DNA of 64,000 nucleotides from Candidatus Thalassarchaeaceae archaeon (GTDB lineage: Archaea > Thermoplasmatota > Poseidoniia > Poseidoniales > Thalassarchaeaceae): NCBI GenBank assembly GCA_943841885.1, contig CALSZZ010000002.1, positions 92,262-156,261 of the forward strand, written 5' to 3'. Made by a program: the position numbers and the translations under genes. Positions 28,483 to 37,294 of the stretch are shown here, piece after piece (positions within the stretch are counted from its first letter, which is position 1; each line of letters begins with the position of its first letter). Below the pieces are notes generated by a model. The model ran no database searches and was not told the origin of the DNA. It saw only the letters and a program-made list of their open reading frames with translations.

Positions 28483-28547
28483 TTTTTTCTGCAAAATATT
28501 ACGAACCATCAATAACCTCCTACTCTGACATACAAAAGTAAGGTGTG

Positions 28548-29300
28548 ATGATGCTAAGAGTAACTGCTAAACAACAACTAATGCGAGAAATTGTGGAACT
28601 TCTTTCAGTTCTAACTGAAGAGGCAAAATTGGTATGGAGTGAAAAAGGCTTGCATGTTACTGTTGTCGATGGTTCGCATGTTGCGCTGCTTTCTGCTACA
28701 ATTGCTGATGAATGTTTTGAAACATATGAAGTTGAGAAGGTAGAAATAGGTCTAGAATTAGGAAAAATGCGTGATTTATTAACTTTAGCAGGACCAAATG
28801 ATTTAGTAGAATTAGATTATGACGATTCTTTTGGAGCGATTAATGTTAGAGTTGGAGAAGTTCACAGAATACTAAGGGGCGTAGATCCAGCGACCATGAA
28901 TAATCCTAATATACCAAACCTAGAATTCAATCATAAAGCAACTGTTGGCTCAGATAGACTTTCCCGTTCTTTAAGGGCTGCTAAGTTTGTTGGTGAAATA
29001 GTGGATTTAAGTCTAGATCAGACACACATGACTGTTTCAATTACTGTTGAAGCAGGTGAAGGCGTAAATGTCAAATTCGAATCTGGAGAATTATCTGAAT
29101 TAGTCTGTCCAACTCCGACTCAATCCTCATATTCTTTACAGTTTTTAGATCCTCTTACGAGAAAATTAGCAGGCGGTCTGACTGAAAATATCACTCTTGA
29201 ATTTCAAGAAAAGTATCCTCTTCGATTGACTTGGAATAGCAATCAAGGGGGCGCTAGCTGGACATATTTCTTGGCCCCTAGAGTGACTAATGACCCGTGA
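28548..29300 (+). CDS. pcn: DNA polymerase sliding clamp PCNA
   Basis: About 250 residues. A GTG at 28545 and ATGs at 28548 and 28551 are all possible; AAGGTG just upstream favours the ATGs. VDGSHVALLSATI near 41, LDYDDSFGAINVRVGEVHRILRGVD and the C-terminal LEFQEKYPLRLTW strand match the archaeal clamp. It encircles DNA as a trimer and gives processivity to polymerases, FEN1 and ligase. Only one PCNA gene is seen in the window. Confidence 0.94.
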   Translation: MMLRVTAKQQLMREIVELLSVLTEEAKLVWSEKGLHVTVVDGSHVALLSATIADECFETYEVEKVEIGLELGKMRDLLTLAGPNDLVELDYDDSFGAINVRVGEVHRILRGVDPATMNNPNIPNLEFNHKATVGSDRLSRSLRAAKFVGEIVDLSLDQTHMTVSITVEAGEGVNVKFESGELSELVCPTPTQSSYSLQFLDPLTRKLAGGLTENITLEFQEKYPLRLTWNSNQGGASWTYFLAPRVTNDP

Positions 29301-29332
29301 ACTCTTGAATGATTACTCTGTGGCTACTAAAG

Positions 29333-30415
29333 ATGGATTACACCACCTGCGTAATTATTCCGAGTGTAGGGAACTCTATTGAATTAGGATTGGCTTTAGA
29401 TAGTCTCCTTGACCAAGAAGAACCATTGGATGAAATAATTGTTGTTGGCCCAACCAATGATTTAGCCCGCCAGGTGGCCGAAGACAGAAAAATTCGCTAT
29501 ATTGATGATGAAGGATCGAAGAATCGTGCCGATGCATGCAATGTTGCCATAAGAGAATCCGATTCCGACATCATTCTATTTACAGATGACGATGTTATTG
29601 CCCCTCCTGATTGGTCAAAATTGATTTTGAGATGGTTTTCTAGAGATGATGTTGCAGGAGTGGGTGGGCCTAACTACGCTCCGGTAAATGAATCTTCATT
29701 ATGGCAAAAAGTTATTGATGTGACATTTTGTAGTACTATTTTTACATCTGGGACAAATTATGGCAGGTCTGGTGTTGAAGAATTAGAAGAGGTTGAACAA
29801 TTACCAGGGGTAAATAGCGCATATAGACGTTCGAAAATAGAAGAAATAGGGGGTTTTGATAGTGGAGCAATTGGGGCAGAAGATGTCATCTTAGATTATA
29901 GAATAAGGAAAAATGGTAATAAATTATGGTCTGATAAATCAGCAGTAATATGGCACAGAAGAAGGAATATAACAAAAGTAAAGAAACAGATTAGAAATTA
30001 TGGACTTGTAAGGGCATTAGCAAGCCATGAATATCCCGAACTCCGCAAACCTTCTCATACAGCTGTAGCTTTTTTCCCTTTGCTTGTCATTTCATCTTTA
30101 TTTTTTTCTATTTGGGGGCTTTTGAATGGGGGAGTAGCATGGCCAGAATTTTGGGATATCCGGCTCTCAAAGGTTCCAATGGGTCTTCCGAGACTTAGTG
30201 TCCATTTATTTATCACATTAATTATTTTGTATAACCTTATTTCTTGGTTTGGTTCTTGGAAGGGAAAATCTCCTAGTAAATCATCGATAACAATATTTTT
30301 GTCTCCTCTTGTAACTTATATCCTCCATTGGAATTATGGTATGGGAATATTAACGGGATGGTTGAGAATTTTAAAAGGAAATACGGGTTTACAGGTTGAT
30401 GATAAAACACGTTAG
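29333..30415 (+). CDS. Family 2 glycosyltransferase with C-terminal membrane helices
   Basis: 360 residues from ATG 29333; an upstream ATG at 29309 adds eight residues. The GT-A fold begins with TCVIIPSVGNSIELGLALDSLLDQ, with the metal-binding FTDDDVIAPPDW near residue 83 and an ED acceptor-site motif GAEDVILDYRIRKNG near 185. Three hydrophobic segments at about 245-270, 290-312 and 325-350 anchor it to the membrane. Probably transfers sugars to lipid carriers or surface glycans. Convergent with the next gene, 5 bases apart. Confidence 0.85.
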   Translation: MDYTTCVIIPSVGNSIELGLALDSLLDQEEPLDEIIVVGPTNDLARQVAEDRKIRYIDDEGSKNRADACNVAIRESDSDIILFTDDDVIAPPDWSKLILRWFSRDDVAGVGGPNYAPVNESSLWQKVIDVTFCSTIFTSGTNYGRSGVEELEEVEQLPGVNSAYRRSKIEEIGGFDSGAIGAEDVILDYRIRKNGNKLWSDKSAVIWHRRRNITKVKKQIRNYGLVRALASHEYPELRKPSHTAVAFFPLLVISSLFFSIWGLLNGGVAWPEFWDIRLSKVPMGLPRLSVHLFITLIILYNLISWFGSWKGKSPSKSSITIFLSPLVTYILHWNYGMGILTGWLRILKGNTGLQVDDKTR

Positions 30416-30420
30416 TTATC

Positions 30421-31113
30421 CTATTTAGTATCCAGTCCATCCTCAATCATCCATGTTTTGGTACGAGGCCGCCAAAAAATTATAGTAAAAAAGCCAAAAA
30501 ATAAACCACCAAATATAAGATTCAACCACCCTTCATAGATATAATTAGAACTAGCATTAAAATATGCCCAAATAAAAGAAGGAATTATCCCTATCAACAT
30601 ACAAATTAATAACTCTTCAGAAAAAATTCTTATTTTATCCGAGGCCGATGGTAAAACATTAATCTGTTTCTTACTCCCAATTTTTTGTTTATTCCGAACC
30701 AGTCTATAATATTCTACTTCATCATTTTCTTTACTAATTTGAATAATCTCATTCTTTCCCAATTTCCATTCACGACCAACTCTAAAAATCCAGTCATTTG
30801 ACATAAACGGACTTCCATCGCATATCTTTCCCCAATATGAATTATTAATTTTATCTGATAATTCTTCAATTTCGTTGTTTCCAAAGATTTTATTTTGTTT
30901 CAACGCCAAAGACCATTCAGATTCCGAAGCAATATTGCAACCTTCTAAAAGTAATCTTTTACAAATTTCCTTTTTTAAGGGATATTTACATATTTCAAAT
31001 TGGTAATCTATCTTGACTTCATGCCTAGGGCCAATGCCTCCGAAAAGAATTGTTCGATTATTCGTTCCTAGTAATATTCTACCGGGATTTATCGTTTCCC
31101 ATTCAACATCCAA
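30421..31113 (-). CDS. Membrane-anchored protein with a reduced sulfatase-modifying-factor-like domain
   Basis: 230 residues. The first 110 resemble the start of the formylglycine-generating enzyme/SUMF1 fold: a GRILLGT strand, GPRHEVKIDYQFEICKYPL and IASESEWSLAL where the family has LPTEAEWEYA. The catalytic cysteines and most of the second half are absent. Two membrane helices follow at about 165-185 and 192-212, then a basic end. Shine-Dalgarno GGAGGG precedes the ATG, and the gene begins 11 bases after the ABC transporter stop, so they share a transcript. Function unknown; the domain call is tentative. Confidence 0.45.
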   Translation of the reverse strand: MDVEWETINPGRILLGTNNRTILFGGIGPRHEVKIDYQFEICKYPLKKEICKRLLLEGCNIASESEWSLALKQNKIFGNNEIEELSDKINNSYWGKICDGSPFMSNDWIFRVGREWKLGKNEIIQISKENDEVEYYRLVRNKQKIGSKKQINVLPSASDKIRIFSEELLICMLIGIIPSFIWAYFNASSNYIYEGWLNLIFGGLFFGFFTIIFWRPRTKTWMIEDGLDTK

Positions 31114-31124
31114 TAATATCCCTC

Positions 31125-33014
31125 CTAGGAGTCAATTTCTCCAGTTTGGATTAGCCACTGCGATGCATAAACATTGTTATTTTCTATTAATTGATTATGT
31201 TCTCCGCGTTCTACGATGGCCCCATCAACTAATGCAATTATTTCATCTGAATTTCTTATTGTTGCCAGTCTATGAGCAACCGCAATAGTTATTCTTTTTT
31301 TGTCTCTATTGGAGCCTCCGAATAATGACTGTTGAATTCTTTTTTCAGTTTCAGCATCCAAAGCAGCACTCGCTTCATCGAGAATTAGTAGATCTGGATT
31401 GTTGAGTAAGGCACGGGCGAGACTAATTCGCGCCCTTTGCCCTCCTGACAACATCACCCCTCGGTCTCCTACCATTGTATCAATTCCATCTGGGAGTTTG
31501 GATATGAAATCCCATGCTCCTGCGGTTTCTAATGCAGATTTTATTTCATTATCATTTGCATCTCTAGCATATGATATGTTTTCACGTAGAGTGCCAAAGA
31601 AAAGGAATGGTTCTTGTGAGACGAATCCTATCCTTTCTCTAACTGATTTAATTGAAAAATCATTAATATTTATTCCATTGATGAGAATTTCGCCGCTTTG
31701 GGGCTCATAAAATCTTTCTATTAGTTTTAATATAGTACTTTTTCCTGCACCAGTATGCCCCATAACTCCAATAAAGTCTCCAGAAGTTGCTTTAAATGAA
31801 ATTCCATTTAAAACATTTACTTCAGAAGTAGGGTATGAAAAAGATACATTCTCAAAGGAAATTGATGTTATCGGACCATCTAATTTTTTAGCTTCTTCTT
31901 TGTCATAAATTGATGGTTCTAAATCAACGATTGCAAATACTCTTTTTGATGCAGCTTCTCCTTTTTGTAATTGATTTAATAACAACCCAAGTATGAACAT
32001 AGGCATAGTCATTCTAGTTGAGATTAAAAGAAAAGTAACAAATTGCCCTACTGTTATTTCTCCAGATGCCATTACCCATCCTCCGGCTGAAACAAGCAAG
32101 CCAAAGGATAAACCTGCAACAACGTATATTCCAGGAATAAATCTATTTCTTACAAATGCTGCATCTATCGACTGATCACGATAATCGCCACTTTGCCTGC
32201 CTATTCTTGCACTTTCAAAATTAGTCGCATTATAGGCTTGAACAACTGTAATGCCAGACAATACATTTTCCAATATCGCCACAATCCCTCCGGTACTTTC
32301 TCTTGTTTTCCTATATTTCCTCTGAACTCTTGTTGAAAACCAAATTACCATAGGAACTATCAAAGTTAATGGTGCAAACAAAATCAATGCTAATGTTGGA
32401 GACATCCAAAACATTATTCCAAAAGCTGTTACAAAAGTCATTATCAATCTAATAATACTCGTGCTTGCATCTGATATTATATCTTCTAATTGTGCAACAT
32501 CTGCGGAGAGAACTGACATTAAATTACCACTCTGTCTTGTTTCAAAGTAAGAAGCTTCCATATTCATAAGTGAATTTGTTGCATCCATTCGTATGTCATG
32601 TTGCGCCATATATGCAGTTGACTGCCATAATTGATTACTGAGGCCCTGAAAAAGTGCCAAAAATGTAAAGCAAATAACAATTACAAATCCAAATCCAAAC
32701 TCTATCGATGACATCGGACCAAAAGCAGGAAAGCTTCCCGAAGAAACAAATTTTTCAATAAAATCATTGGTAAATGTACCGTCCCTGTAATAGTCAGCAG
32801 CCATTCCTATTGCTATAAATGGTATTAAATCAAAAGCCCTAGCTATTCCATTAGTAAAAATTCCTCCAAAAACCCTTTTCCAATATTTTCCAAGATAAGG
32901 AACAATTCTCCATATTTTACGTCCTACCACTTGTTTTTCATCATCAGAATCAGTTTGATCTTTACTTATTTCGCTACCACTGAATCGAAAGTCGCCACCA
33001 TCGTCGTCTGACAT
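31125..33014 (-). CDS. ABC exporter, fused permease-ATPase (MsbA/multidrug type)
   Basis: 629 residues. The N-terminal membrane domain has six helices (about 45-345). The ATPase domain has Walker A GHTGAGKST near 425, Q-loop VSQEPFLF, signature LSGGQRARI, Walker B LLILDEASAALD and the H-loop AHRLAT. Half-transporter that would work as a homodimer exporting lipids or drugs. The acidic N-terminal 30 residues are an extension. Directly followed by the membrane-anchored SUMF-like gene. Confidence 0.93.
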   Translation of the reverse strand: MSDDDGGDFRFSGSEISKDQTDSDDEKQVVGRKIWRIVPYLGKYWKRVFGGIFTNGIARAFDLIPFIAIGMAADYYRDGTFTNDFIEKFVSSGSFPAFGPMSSIEFGFGFVIVICFTFLALFQGLSNQLWQSTAYMAQHDIRMDATNSLMNMEASYFETRQSGNLMSVLSADVAQLEDIISDASTSIIRLIMTFVTAFGIMFWMSPTLALILFAPLTLIVPMVIWFSTRVQRKYRKTRESTGGIVAILENVLSGITVVQAYNATNFESARIGRQSGDYRDQSIDAAFVRNRFIPGIYVVAGLSFGLLVSAGGWVMASGEITVGQFVTFLLISTRMTMPMFILGLLLNQLQKGEAASKRVFAIVDLEPSIYDKEEAKKLDGPITSISFENVSFSYPTSEVNVLNGISFKATSGDFIGVMGHTGAGKSTILKLIERFYEPQSGEILINGININDFSIKSVRERIGFVSQEPFLFFGTLRENISYARDANDNEIKSALETAGAWDFISKLPDGIDTMVGDRGVMLSGGQRARISLARALLNNPDLLILDEASAALDAETEKRIQQSLFGGSNRDKKRITIAVAHRLATIRNSDEIIALVDGAIVERGEHNQLIENNNVYASQWLIQTGEIDS

Positions 33015-33068
33015 ACTCTATCGGAGGGACGAGGGTGTTTCAATATGGTAGTAACCAGAAACTCAAAT

Positions 33069-33143
33069 TGGTGCGCCCGCTGGGATTTGAACCCAGGACA
33101 TGAGGTTGGAAACCTCAGGTGATAACCCCTTCACCACAGGCGC
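33069..33143 (-). tRNA. tRNA-Gly (TCC), CCA encoded
   Basis: On the minus strand the acceptor arms GCGCCTG and CGGGCGC pair (one G-U), followed by discriminator A and encoded CCA. The anticodon stem TGAGG/CCTCA encloses the loop TTTCCAA, so the anticodon is TCC. The D stem is GTGA/TCAC and the T arm is CTGGG-TTCAAAT-CCCAG. No intron. Confidence 0.94.
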
Positions 33144-33222
33144 ATATTTACCGCGGGGACATGACCTTTCAAAACTAATTCGGTCACATTTATTCAAATG
33201 CTAGACACATCTCGCACTACTT

Positions 33223-33435
33223 ATGTTGATTAGACAAAGGTTTGGGATTTTATTAATGATTTTATTCCTACCCATTAATGGCCCCTTGCTTAGAATGACC
33301 CTAAATACCTTCAACGTTTCATTTCCTTTTGGAGATTTTTTGTTTTTCACGCTCTGTATAATTATGTTCATGGTAGGTGGAGTGATGACATTTACTCCAA
33401 AATTAAAGTTTGAATCTATGAGTAAATCTCCTTAG
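33223..33435 (+). CDS. Small two-helix membrane protein, unknown
   Basis: 70 residues with two hydrophobic segments (about 8-25 and 37-57) separated by a short polar loop and a basic, polar end. It begins at ATG 33223 about 80 bases past the tRNA-Gly gene and overlaps the convergent hydrolase gene by 20 bases at the 3' end. No family recognised. The hydrophobic pattern and lack of a competing frame make it plausible, but it could be spurious. Confidence 0.4.
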   Translation: MLIRQRFGILLMILFLPINGPLLRMTLNTFNVSFPFGDFLFFTLCIIMFMVGGVMTFTPKLKFESMSKSP

Positions 33436-34294
33436 GCCATCTCGAATGAATATTCTCCATCAATTCTATTATTTGATTATCTGAGTATTCTAATTCCCAC
33501 ATCTTTTTACATAACTGTTGTGTTCTTTTAGGGACGGTTTTTGGGCCAAGAACCGCGCCTGGTCTTTTCATATCATCTAAGAAATCTGTTTCCATTCCCC
33601 AAATTGATTTCGATTGTTCCATTGTATCAATTATTTTCTCTATACTCCCTTTTCCAACACTTATTGTTGAACTAACTCCACTGGTAAATTCTGAATTCAA
33701 ATTTGGAGGTGCGAAATGCCTAATTGTCTTCTCTTTTGGCATTTCTGCCATTTCACATAATTTTGATATATCTCTATATGTCTCTTTACCATTATCTTCA
33801 ACATGTAATTGAATACTGACTTTTTCCTTTGCTGTAATTTTCATTATTTCCAATAATAATTTATTTGCATTTTTCCAAGTGTTCTGATTTACTTGATAAT
33901 GAGGTCTACCAACTTCTCCAAGACAAACTGCATGTCCATCGGAAATAAATTCTAATGCTAACTCAACTGCCTCTAAATGTAATTTAGTAGATTCTTCAAT
34001 CCCTAATGTTTTTATTTGTTTTTCCCAAGTTACAGGATGAGGTCCTAAGATTACTGAAACATCAATATCAAAGTTATTTCTTACCTCATTCGCCATTTCT
34101 ACAGTATCATGGTACAAAATTTGATATTCACTAATTTTTCTTGGAAGATTATTAAAATCAGGTTTATGGACTAAATTTATCGAAGTTCCTCCTACTTTAA
34201 CAAACTCCTCTACAGCTTTCAGGTATAAGTTTCTCCTGTCTAAATGGATATGTTGATCCATTATAGGGCCATGCCAAAATCCATCTTCTAACAT
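33416..34294 (-). CDS. TatD-like metal-dependent hydrolase
   Basis: 292 residues. Amidohydrolase TIM-barrel motifs: MDQHIHLD at about 12-19 (HxH metal site), LGEVGRPHY near 131, QLHVED near 163, HFAPPN near 190 and METDFLDD near 235 (Asp ligand). This matches the archaeal TatD-related family. The substrate is unknown; relatives are nucleases or deacylases. Gene order on the minus strand is hypothetical (35620), TBP-like (34827), then this one, with gaps of 4 and 5 bases, so the three form an operon. Confidence 0.75.
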   Translation of the reverse strand: MLEDGFWHGPIMDQHIHLDRRNLYLKAVEEFVKVGGTSINLVHKPDFNNLPRKISEYQILYHDTVEMANEVRNNFDIDVSVILGPHPVTWEKQIKTLGIEESTKLHLEAVELALEFISDGHAVCLGEVGRPHYQVNQNTWKNANKLLLEIMKITAKEKVSIQLHVEDNGKETYRDISKLCEMAEMPKEKTIRHFAPPNLNSEFTSGVSSTISVGKGSIEKIIDTMEQSKSIWGMETDFLDDMKRPGAVLGPKTVPKRTQQLCKKMWELEYSDNQIIELMENIHSRWPKEIYS

Positions 34295-34299
34295 TTTTC

Positions 34300-34827
34300 T
34301 CAGGCCAAGGTTCCTTCTTCTTCAAGCAAATTTTTCCAATAACTGATTGCCATATCAATCACTCTCTTTGATTTTTGCCCTAAAACTATTCCTTTACCAT
34401 TATTGAATAAAATTATTCTACACTCATGTCTTTTAGCATCTATTCTTATTGCACTAATCCTTTCATCTAAAATTATGTCGTTAAATCTCTCATTGGCTAA
34501 CTCAAGTAAAACTGCTTTACCTAATGAAAACTCTCCCAATATCTCTCCAGTCTCTGATTTTAGTCCTTCATCAGACATTCCAATACTTAGGAGAAATTTC
34601 TGAGTAACTAATTTAGCAACTGCCTGTCTTGAGATATTATGTACAATAATGGACCCAAACTTGTCTATAATTATAGTTGATTTTGGGTCTTTATTGCTAA
34701 TTAATGAATATTCTCCTTGTTTTATCCCTCCTGGTAAATTCAGGACATCTTGGTGCCTAACTGGTTTAGAAGGAGTGAACTTAAATGTCTGAGTTTTTAT
34801 TTTTACAAAATTTTGTTCGGAGTTCAT
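34300..34827 (-). CDS. TBP-fold-like protein
   Basis: 175 residues. Two half-repeats can be seen. STIIIDKFGSIIVHNIS followed by a helix (about 51-82) and CRIILFNNGKGIVLGQKSKRVIDMA (about 130-155) both follow the strand-turn-strand-helix form of TATA-binding protein repeats, where the canonical text is FxSGKxVxTGAKS. The DNA-intercalating Phe pairs are not clearly kept. It may be a diverged TBP paralogue or another protein with the same fold. Sits between a hypothetical gene and a TatD-like gene in one operon. Confidence 0.4.
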   Translation of the reverse strand: MNSEQNFVKIKTQTFKFTPSKPVRHQDVLNLPGGIKQGEYSLISNKDPKSTIIIDKFGSIIVHNISRQAVAKLVTQKFLLSIGMSDEGLKSETGEILGEFSLGKAVLLELANERFNDIILDERISAIRIDAKRHECRIILFNNGKGIVLGQKSKRVIDMAISYWKNLLEEEGTLA

Positions 34828-34831
34828 TTTC

Positions 34832-35620
34832 TCACACTCTTTCCATTTTTTCTATAATAGTACACTTAGTTATTGCATCATAAAGTTGTTCAAGGTACGC
34901 TTGGTGGACTGGTACTAATAATATAACGTCAGAACTGCCGCTTTCATCAAGTCTTCTATTTCTTAAATCTTTTAGTGCACCCTTTATCCGTGCCGCATAT
35001 CGCTCATCACGTTCTATGATTAAATCTTCGTTTAGCGTTCTTTGTTCCTCAATCCACCAAGATGCACATGAGGCAGCTGCAGCTCCTATCTCAGCGTTTA
35101 TTTTCTCAGATTTTTCAACCATCTTCGAAGCATTTAATCGATTTTTGGAATATCTTCTACTCTTATTAATAATTTTGAGGAGATTGATTATTTTGACCTG
35201 ATTATCTGCACATTTAGAATACCATTCTTCCCATTCCTTATCTGTAATTTCAGGTATTATTGTATAAACAGGTTTCTGTCCTGAGTTTTCAGCGTGTCTT
35301 AGTAATCTGATTGGTTCCGGGTCAGGTATATTTGGACCATTAACTTCTAAGGCTTGTATATCTGTTAATAAAAGCCCCATTGTCCCTCCAGATGCTAATA
35401 CTGCTTGAACATTTATTCCCGGACTTTTAATTTCATCTTTTTCCTCTTCTTTGAGTATTGCAATATCATCTCTGGAATACAAAAGTGCTAAGCCATCCCA
35501 TTTTCTGACTCTAAGGGAATTCGGCATAAGAATACATGGAAGATGAGGCCAAATAACTATTTTTCCTCCATTAGGATCTTCATAAGTGAGATATTCCCAT
35601 CTTAATCTTGGAACCTCCAT
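34832..35620 (-). CDS. Hypothetical protein, possible TraB-like C-terminus
   Basis: 262 residues, soluble. The sequence ERDERYAARI near residue 210 followed by DVILLVPVHQAYLEQL near 235 recalls the end of the TraB/PrgY family (a DERDxYMAxxL helix then a VAVVGAxHxxGI strand), and an MGLLLTDIQAL strand occurs near 80. The match is weak and the family's GxxH motifs are not obvious. First gene of a three-gene minus-strand run with the TBP-like and TatD-like genes. Confidence 0.35.
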   Translation of the reverse strand: MEVPRLRWEYLTYEDPNGGKIVIWPHLPCILMPNSLRVRKWDGLALLYSRDDIAILKEEEKDEIKSPGINVQAVLASGGTMGLLLTDIQALEVNGPNIPDPEPIRLLRHAENSGQKPVYTIIPEITDKEWEEWYSKCADNQVKIINLLKIINKSRRYSKNRLNASKMVEKSEKINAEIGAAAASCASWWIEEQRTLNEDLIIERDERYAARIKGALKDLRNRRLDESGSSDVILLVPVHQAYLEQLYDAITKCTIIEKMERV

Positions 35621-35731
35621 GGGGCTGCGAGGTGTTATCCCGAATCAACCATACCCCTGAAAACAGTTGAATTTAATAAAATTTGATGTAGCATTCAAGG
35701 ATGATGACCCACCATGGTACTTCGATAGAAC

Positions 35732-36181
35732 ATGAACCGCCCTCACTCTTTCGAGCCAGTCGTACTTTTGAATGAAGTTTTTCCTGGACACACTAATGCA
35801 TTAAATACACTATTCGGAGGACATCTGATGAGTATAATGGATACTAGCGCAGGAATGGTTGCTTCAAAATTTGCGCATCGTGAATTTGTAACTATTTCAG
35901 TTGATGCACTAAAATTTCGCAAACCCGCTTTTCAAGGAGATATTATCAGGACAACTGCAAAAGTTGTTTGGACTTCGCCTAGGACAGCAGGAATTCATGT
36001 CACTTCTTGTAGAATGTCTAGATCAGAATGGCAAGGGGAAGAAATCTGTTCAGGTTTTTTCTTCATGGTTGCTATTGATGAATCCATGAATGCAATAGAG
36101 ATACCTCAATTTGAGCCCAAAACGGATGAGGAAAAAGAATTATGGAATCAAGCTAAATCTGCTAGAGAAGCAATGAAATAG
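35732..36181 (+). CDS. Acyl-CoA thioesterase, hotdog fold (YciA-like)
   Basis: 149 residues. The hotdog core is clear: FPGHTNALNTLFGGHLMSIMDTSAGMVASKFA (about residues 15-46), in which NxxxxxFGG and the MD catalytic Asp are family features. VTISVDALKFRKPAFQGD and a final EICSGFFFMVAID strand follow. Hydrolyses acyl-CoA to free acid and CoA. Divergent from the minus-strand operon, with a TTTAATAAAATT promoter-like box between them. Confidence 0.85.
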   Translation: MNRPHSFEPVVLLNEVFPGHTNALNTLFGGHLMSIMDTSAGMVASKFAHREFVTISVDALKFRKPAFQGDIIRTTAKVVWTSPRTAGIHVTSCRMSRSEWQGEEICSGFFFMVAIDESMNAIEIPQFEPKTDEEKELWNQAKSAREAMK

Positions 36182-36228
36182 GCTCTTTTGACCATTCACT
36201 TGAACAAGTTAAACACTATCCCATTCTT

Positions 36229-37212
36229 ATGGCCGTTCTGAATATTGCTTTAATTGGTTCTGAAAATTTTGCTAGAAGTTTGGCGAAAAAAAGTGATTCA
36301 AGAGATATAGAATCTTATGTCTTCAAAGAAGGATACGGTACTGATGCAAGAATATTGTCTTTTTTGAGGCCACTCAAATATCCAGATAGCATAAGGCCTC
36401 TACTGTCTGTATTGAACGTCGCTAAGGCTGGAATTATTGAAATATCAAAATTAGATTCTTCATTAGGGGAAATTCTTGTTTCCTTTGCTTGTTCCGGAAT
36501 AAAAAATGGAATAGCAATAATTAATCCCGATGAGGGTAATTGGATAGATATAGACGAAATAAAAATGTTTTTCTCCCAATTGAGTCTTGATTGGAAAATA
36601 TACCAATCAATGCCAGAAATACATGAAATTAGAGATATTTTGTTTGGGATGATGGATAATATCAAACCAAATGAAGAATTATTAATATTGCCAATTGATC
36701 AACATTTCGTAGTTCAAGGAATAGGATTAGTTGGAATTGGCTATGTCCAATCTGGCCAAATAAAGAAACATGATACCATAGAAGTAATTTCCTTAGGGGA
36801 AAAAGGAATTATTAGAAGTTTACAAGTAATGGATGATGATGTAGACGTAGCAAACTCTGGTGATAGAGTGGGGCTCGCCATTAGAAATTTACGTGAAGAA
36901 TCTTTACACAAAGGTTGTATAATAACTCACCCTGAATCTAAAGTTATGGTGAAGCATAATATCTCTTCTTTTACATTAAATAAGGCACCCTTTCAGGAAA
37001 AACAAATTAAAAAAGATGACATCATTCATGCTTCAACAGACTTACAGTTCATCGTAGGAAGGGTTAGTAACATTAAACAAGATCAATATCAAATTCACTG
37101 GGAAAGTCCACTTTGGATTCGTTCACAACAAAATACTGAAATCATTCTAACACAACTAGATGCAAAACCAATGAGAATACTAGGAACTGCAAAAATACTA
37201 AAATCCGAGTAA
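36229..37212 (+). CDS. EF-Tu/SelB-like protein with degenerate GTPase domain
   Basis: 327 residues. The middle and end (about 150-325) match EF-Tu domain II and III: VVQGIGLVGIGYVQSGQIKKHDTIEVI, IIRSLQVMDDDVDVANSGDRVGLAIRNLREESLHKGCIIT. The first 140 residues have the GTPase topology but no P-loop: IALIGSENFARSL stands where GHVDHGKTTL would be, and the NKxD motif is missing. Archaea are known to carry such SelB-like pseudo-GTPases of unknown role. No selenocysteine genes are seen nearby. Confidence 0.65.
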   Translation: MAVLNIALIGSENFARSLAKKSDSRDIESYVFKEGYGTDARILSFLRPLKYPDSIRPLLSVLNVAKAGIIEISKLDSSLGEILVSFACSGIKNGIAIINPDEGNWIDIDEIKMFFSQLSLDWKIYQSMPEIHEIRDILFGMMDNIKPNEELLILPIDQHFVVQGIGLVGIGYVQSGQIKKHDTIEVISLGEKGIIRSLQVMDDDVDVANSGDRVGLAIRNLREESLHKGCIITHPESKVMVKHNISSFTLNKAPFQEKQIKKDDIIHASTDLQFIVGRVSNIKQDQYQIHWESPLWIRSQQNTEIILTQLDAKPMRILGTAKILKSE

Positions 37213-37294
37213 ATATTTTTTATACAAAAATATGTCTAATATCTAGATATTTTACATTCATTTTATACCATATGTACTATCCTGCAAGATTCGG

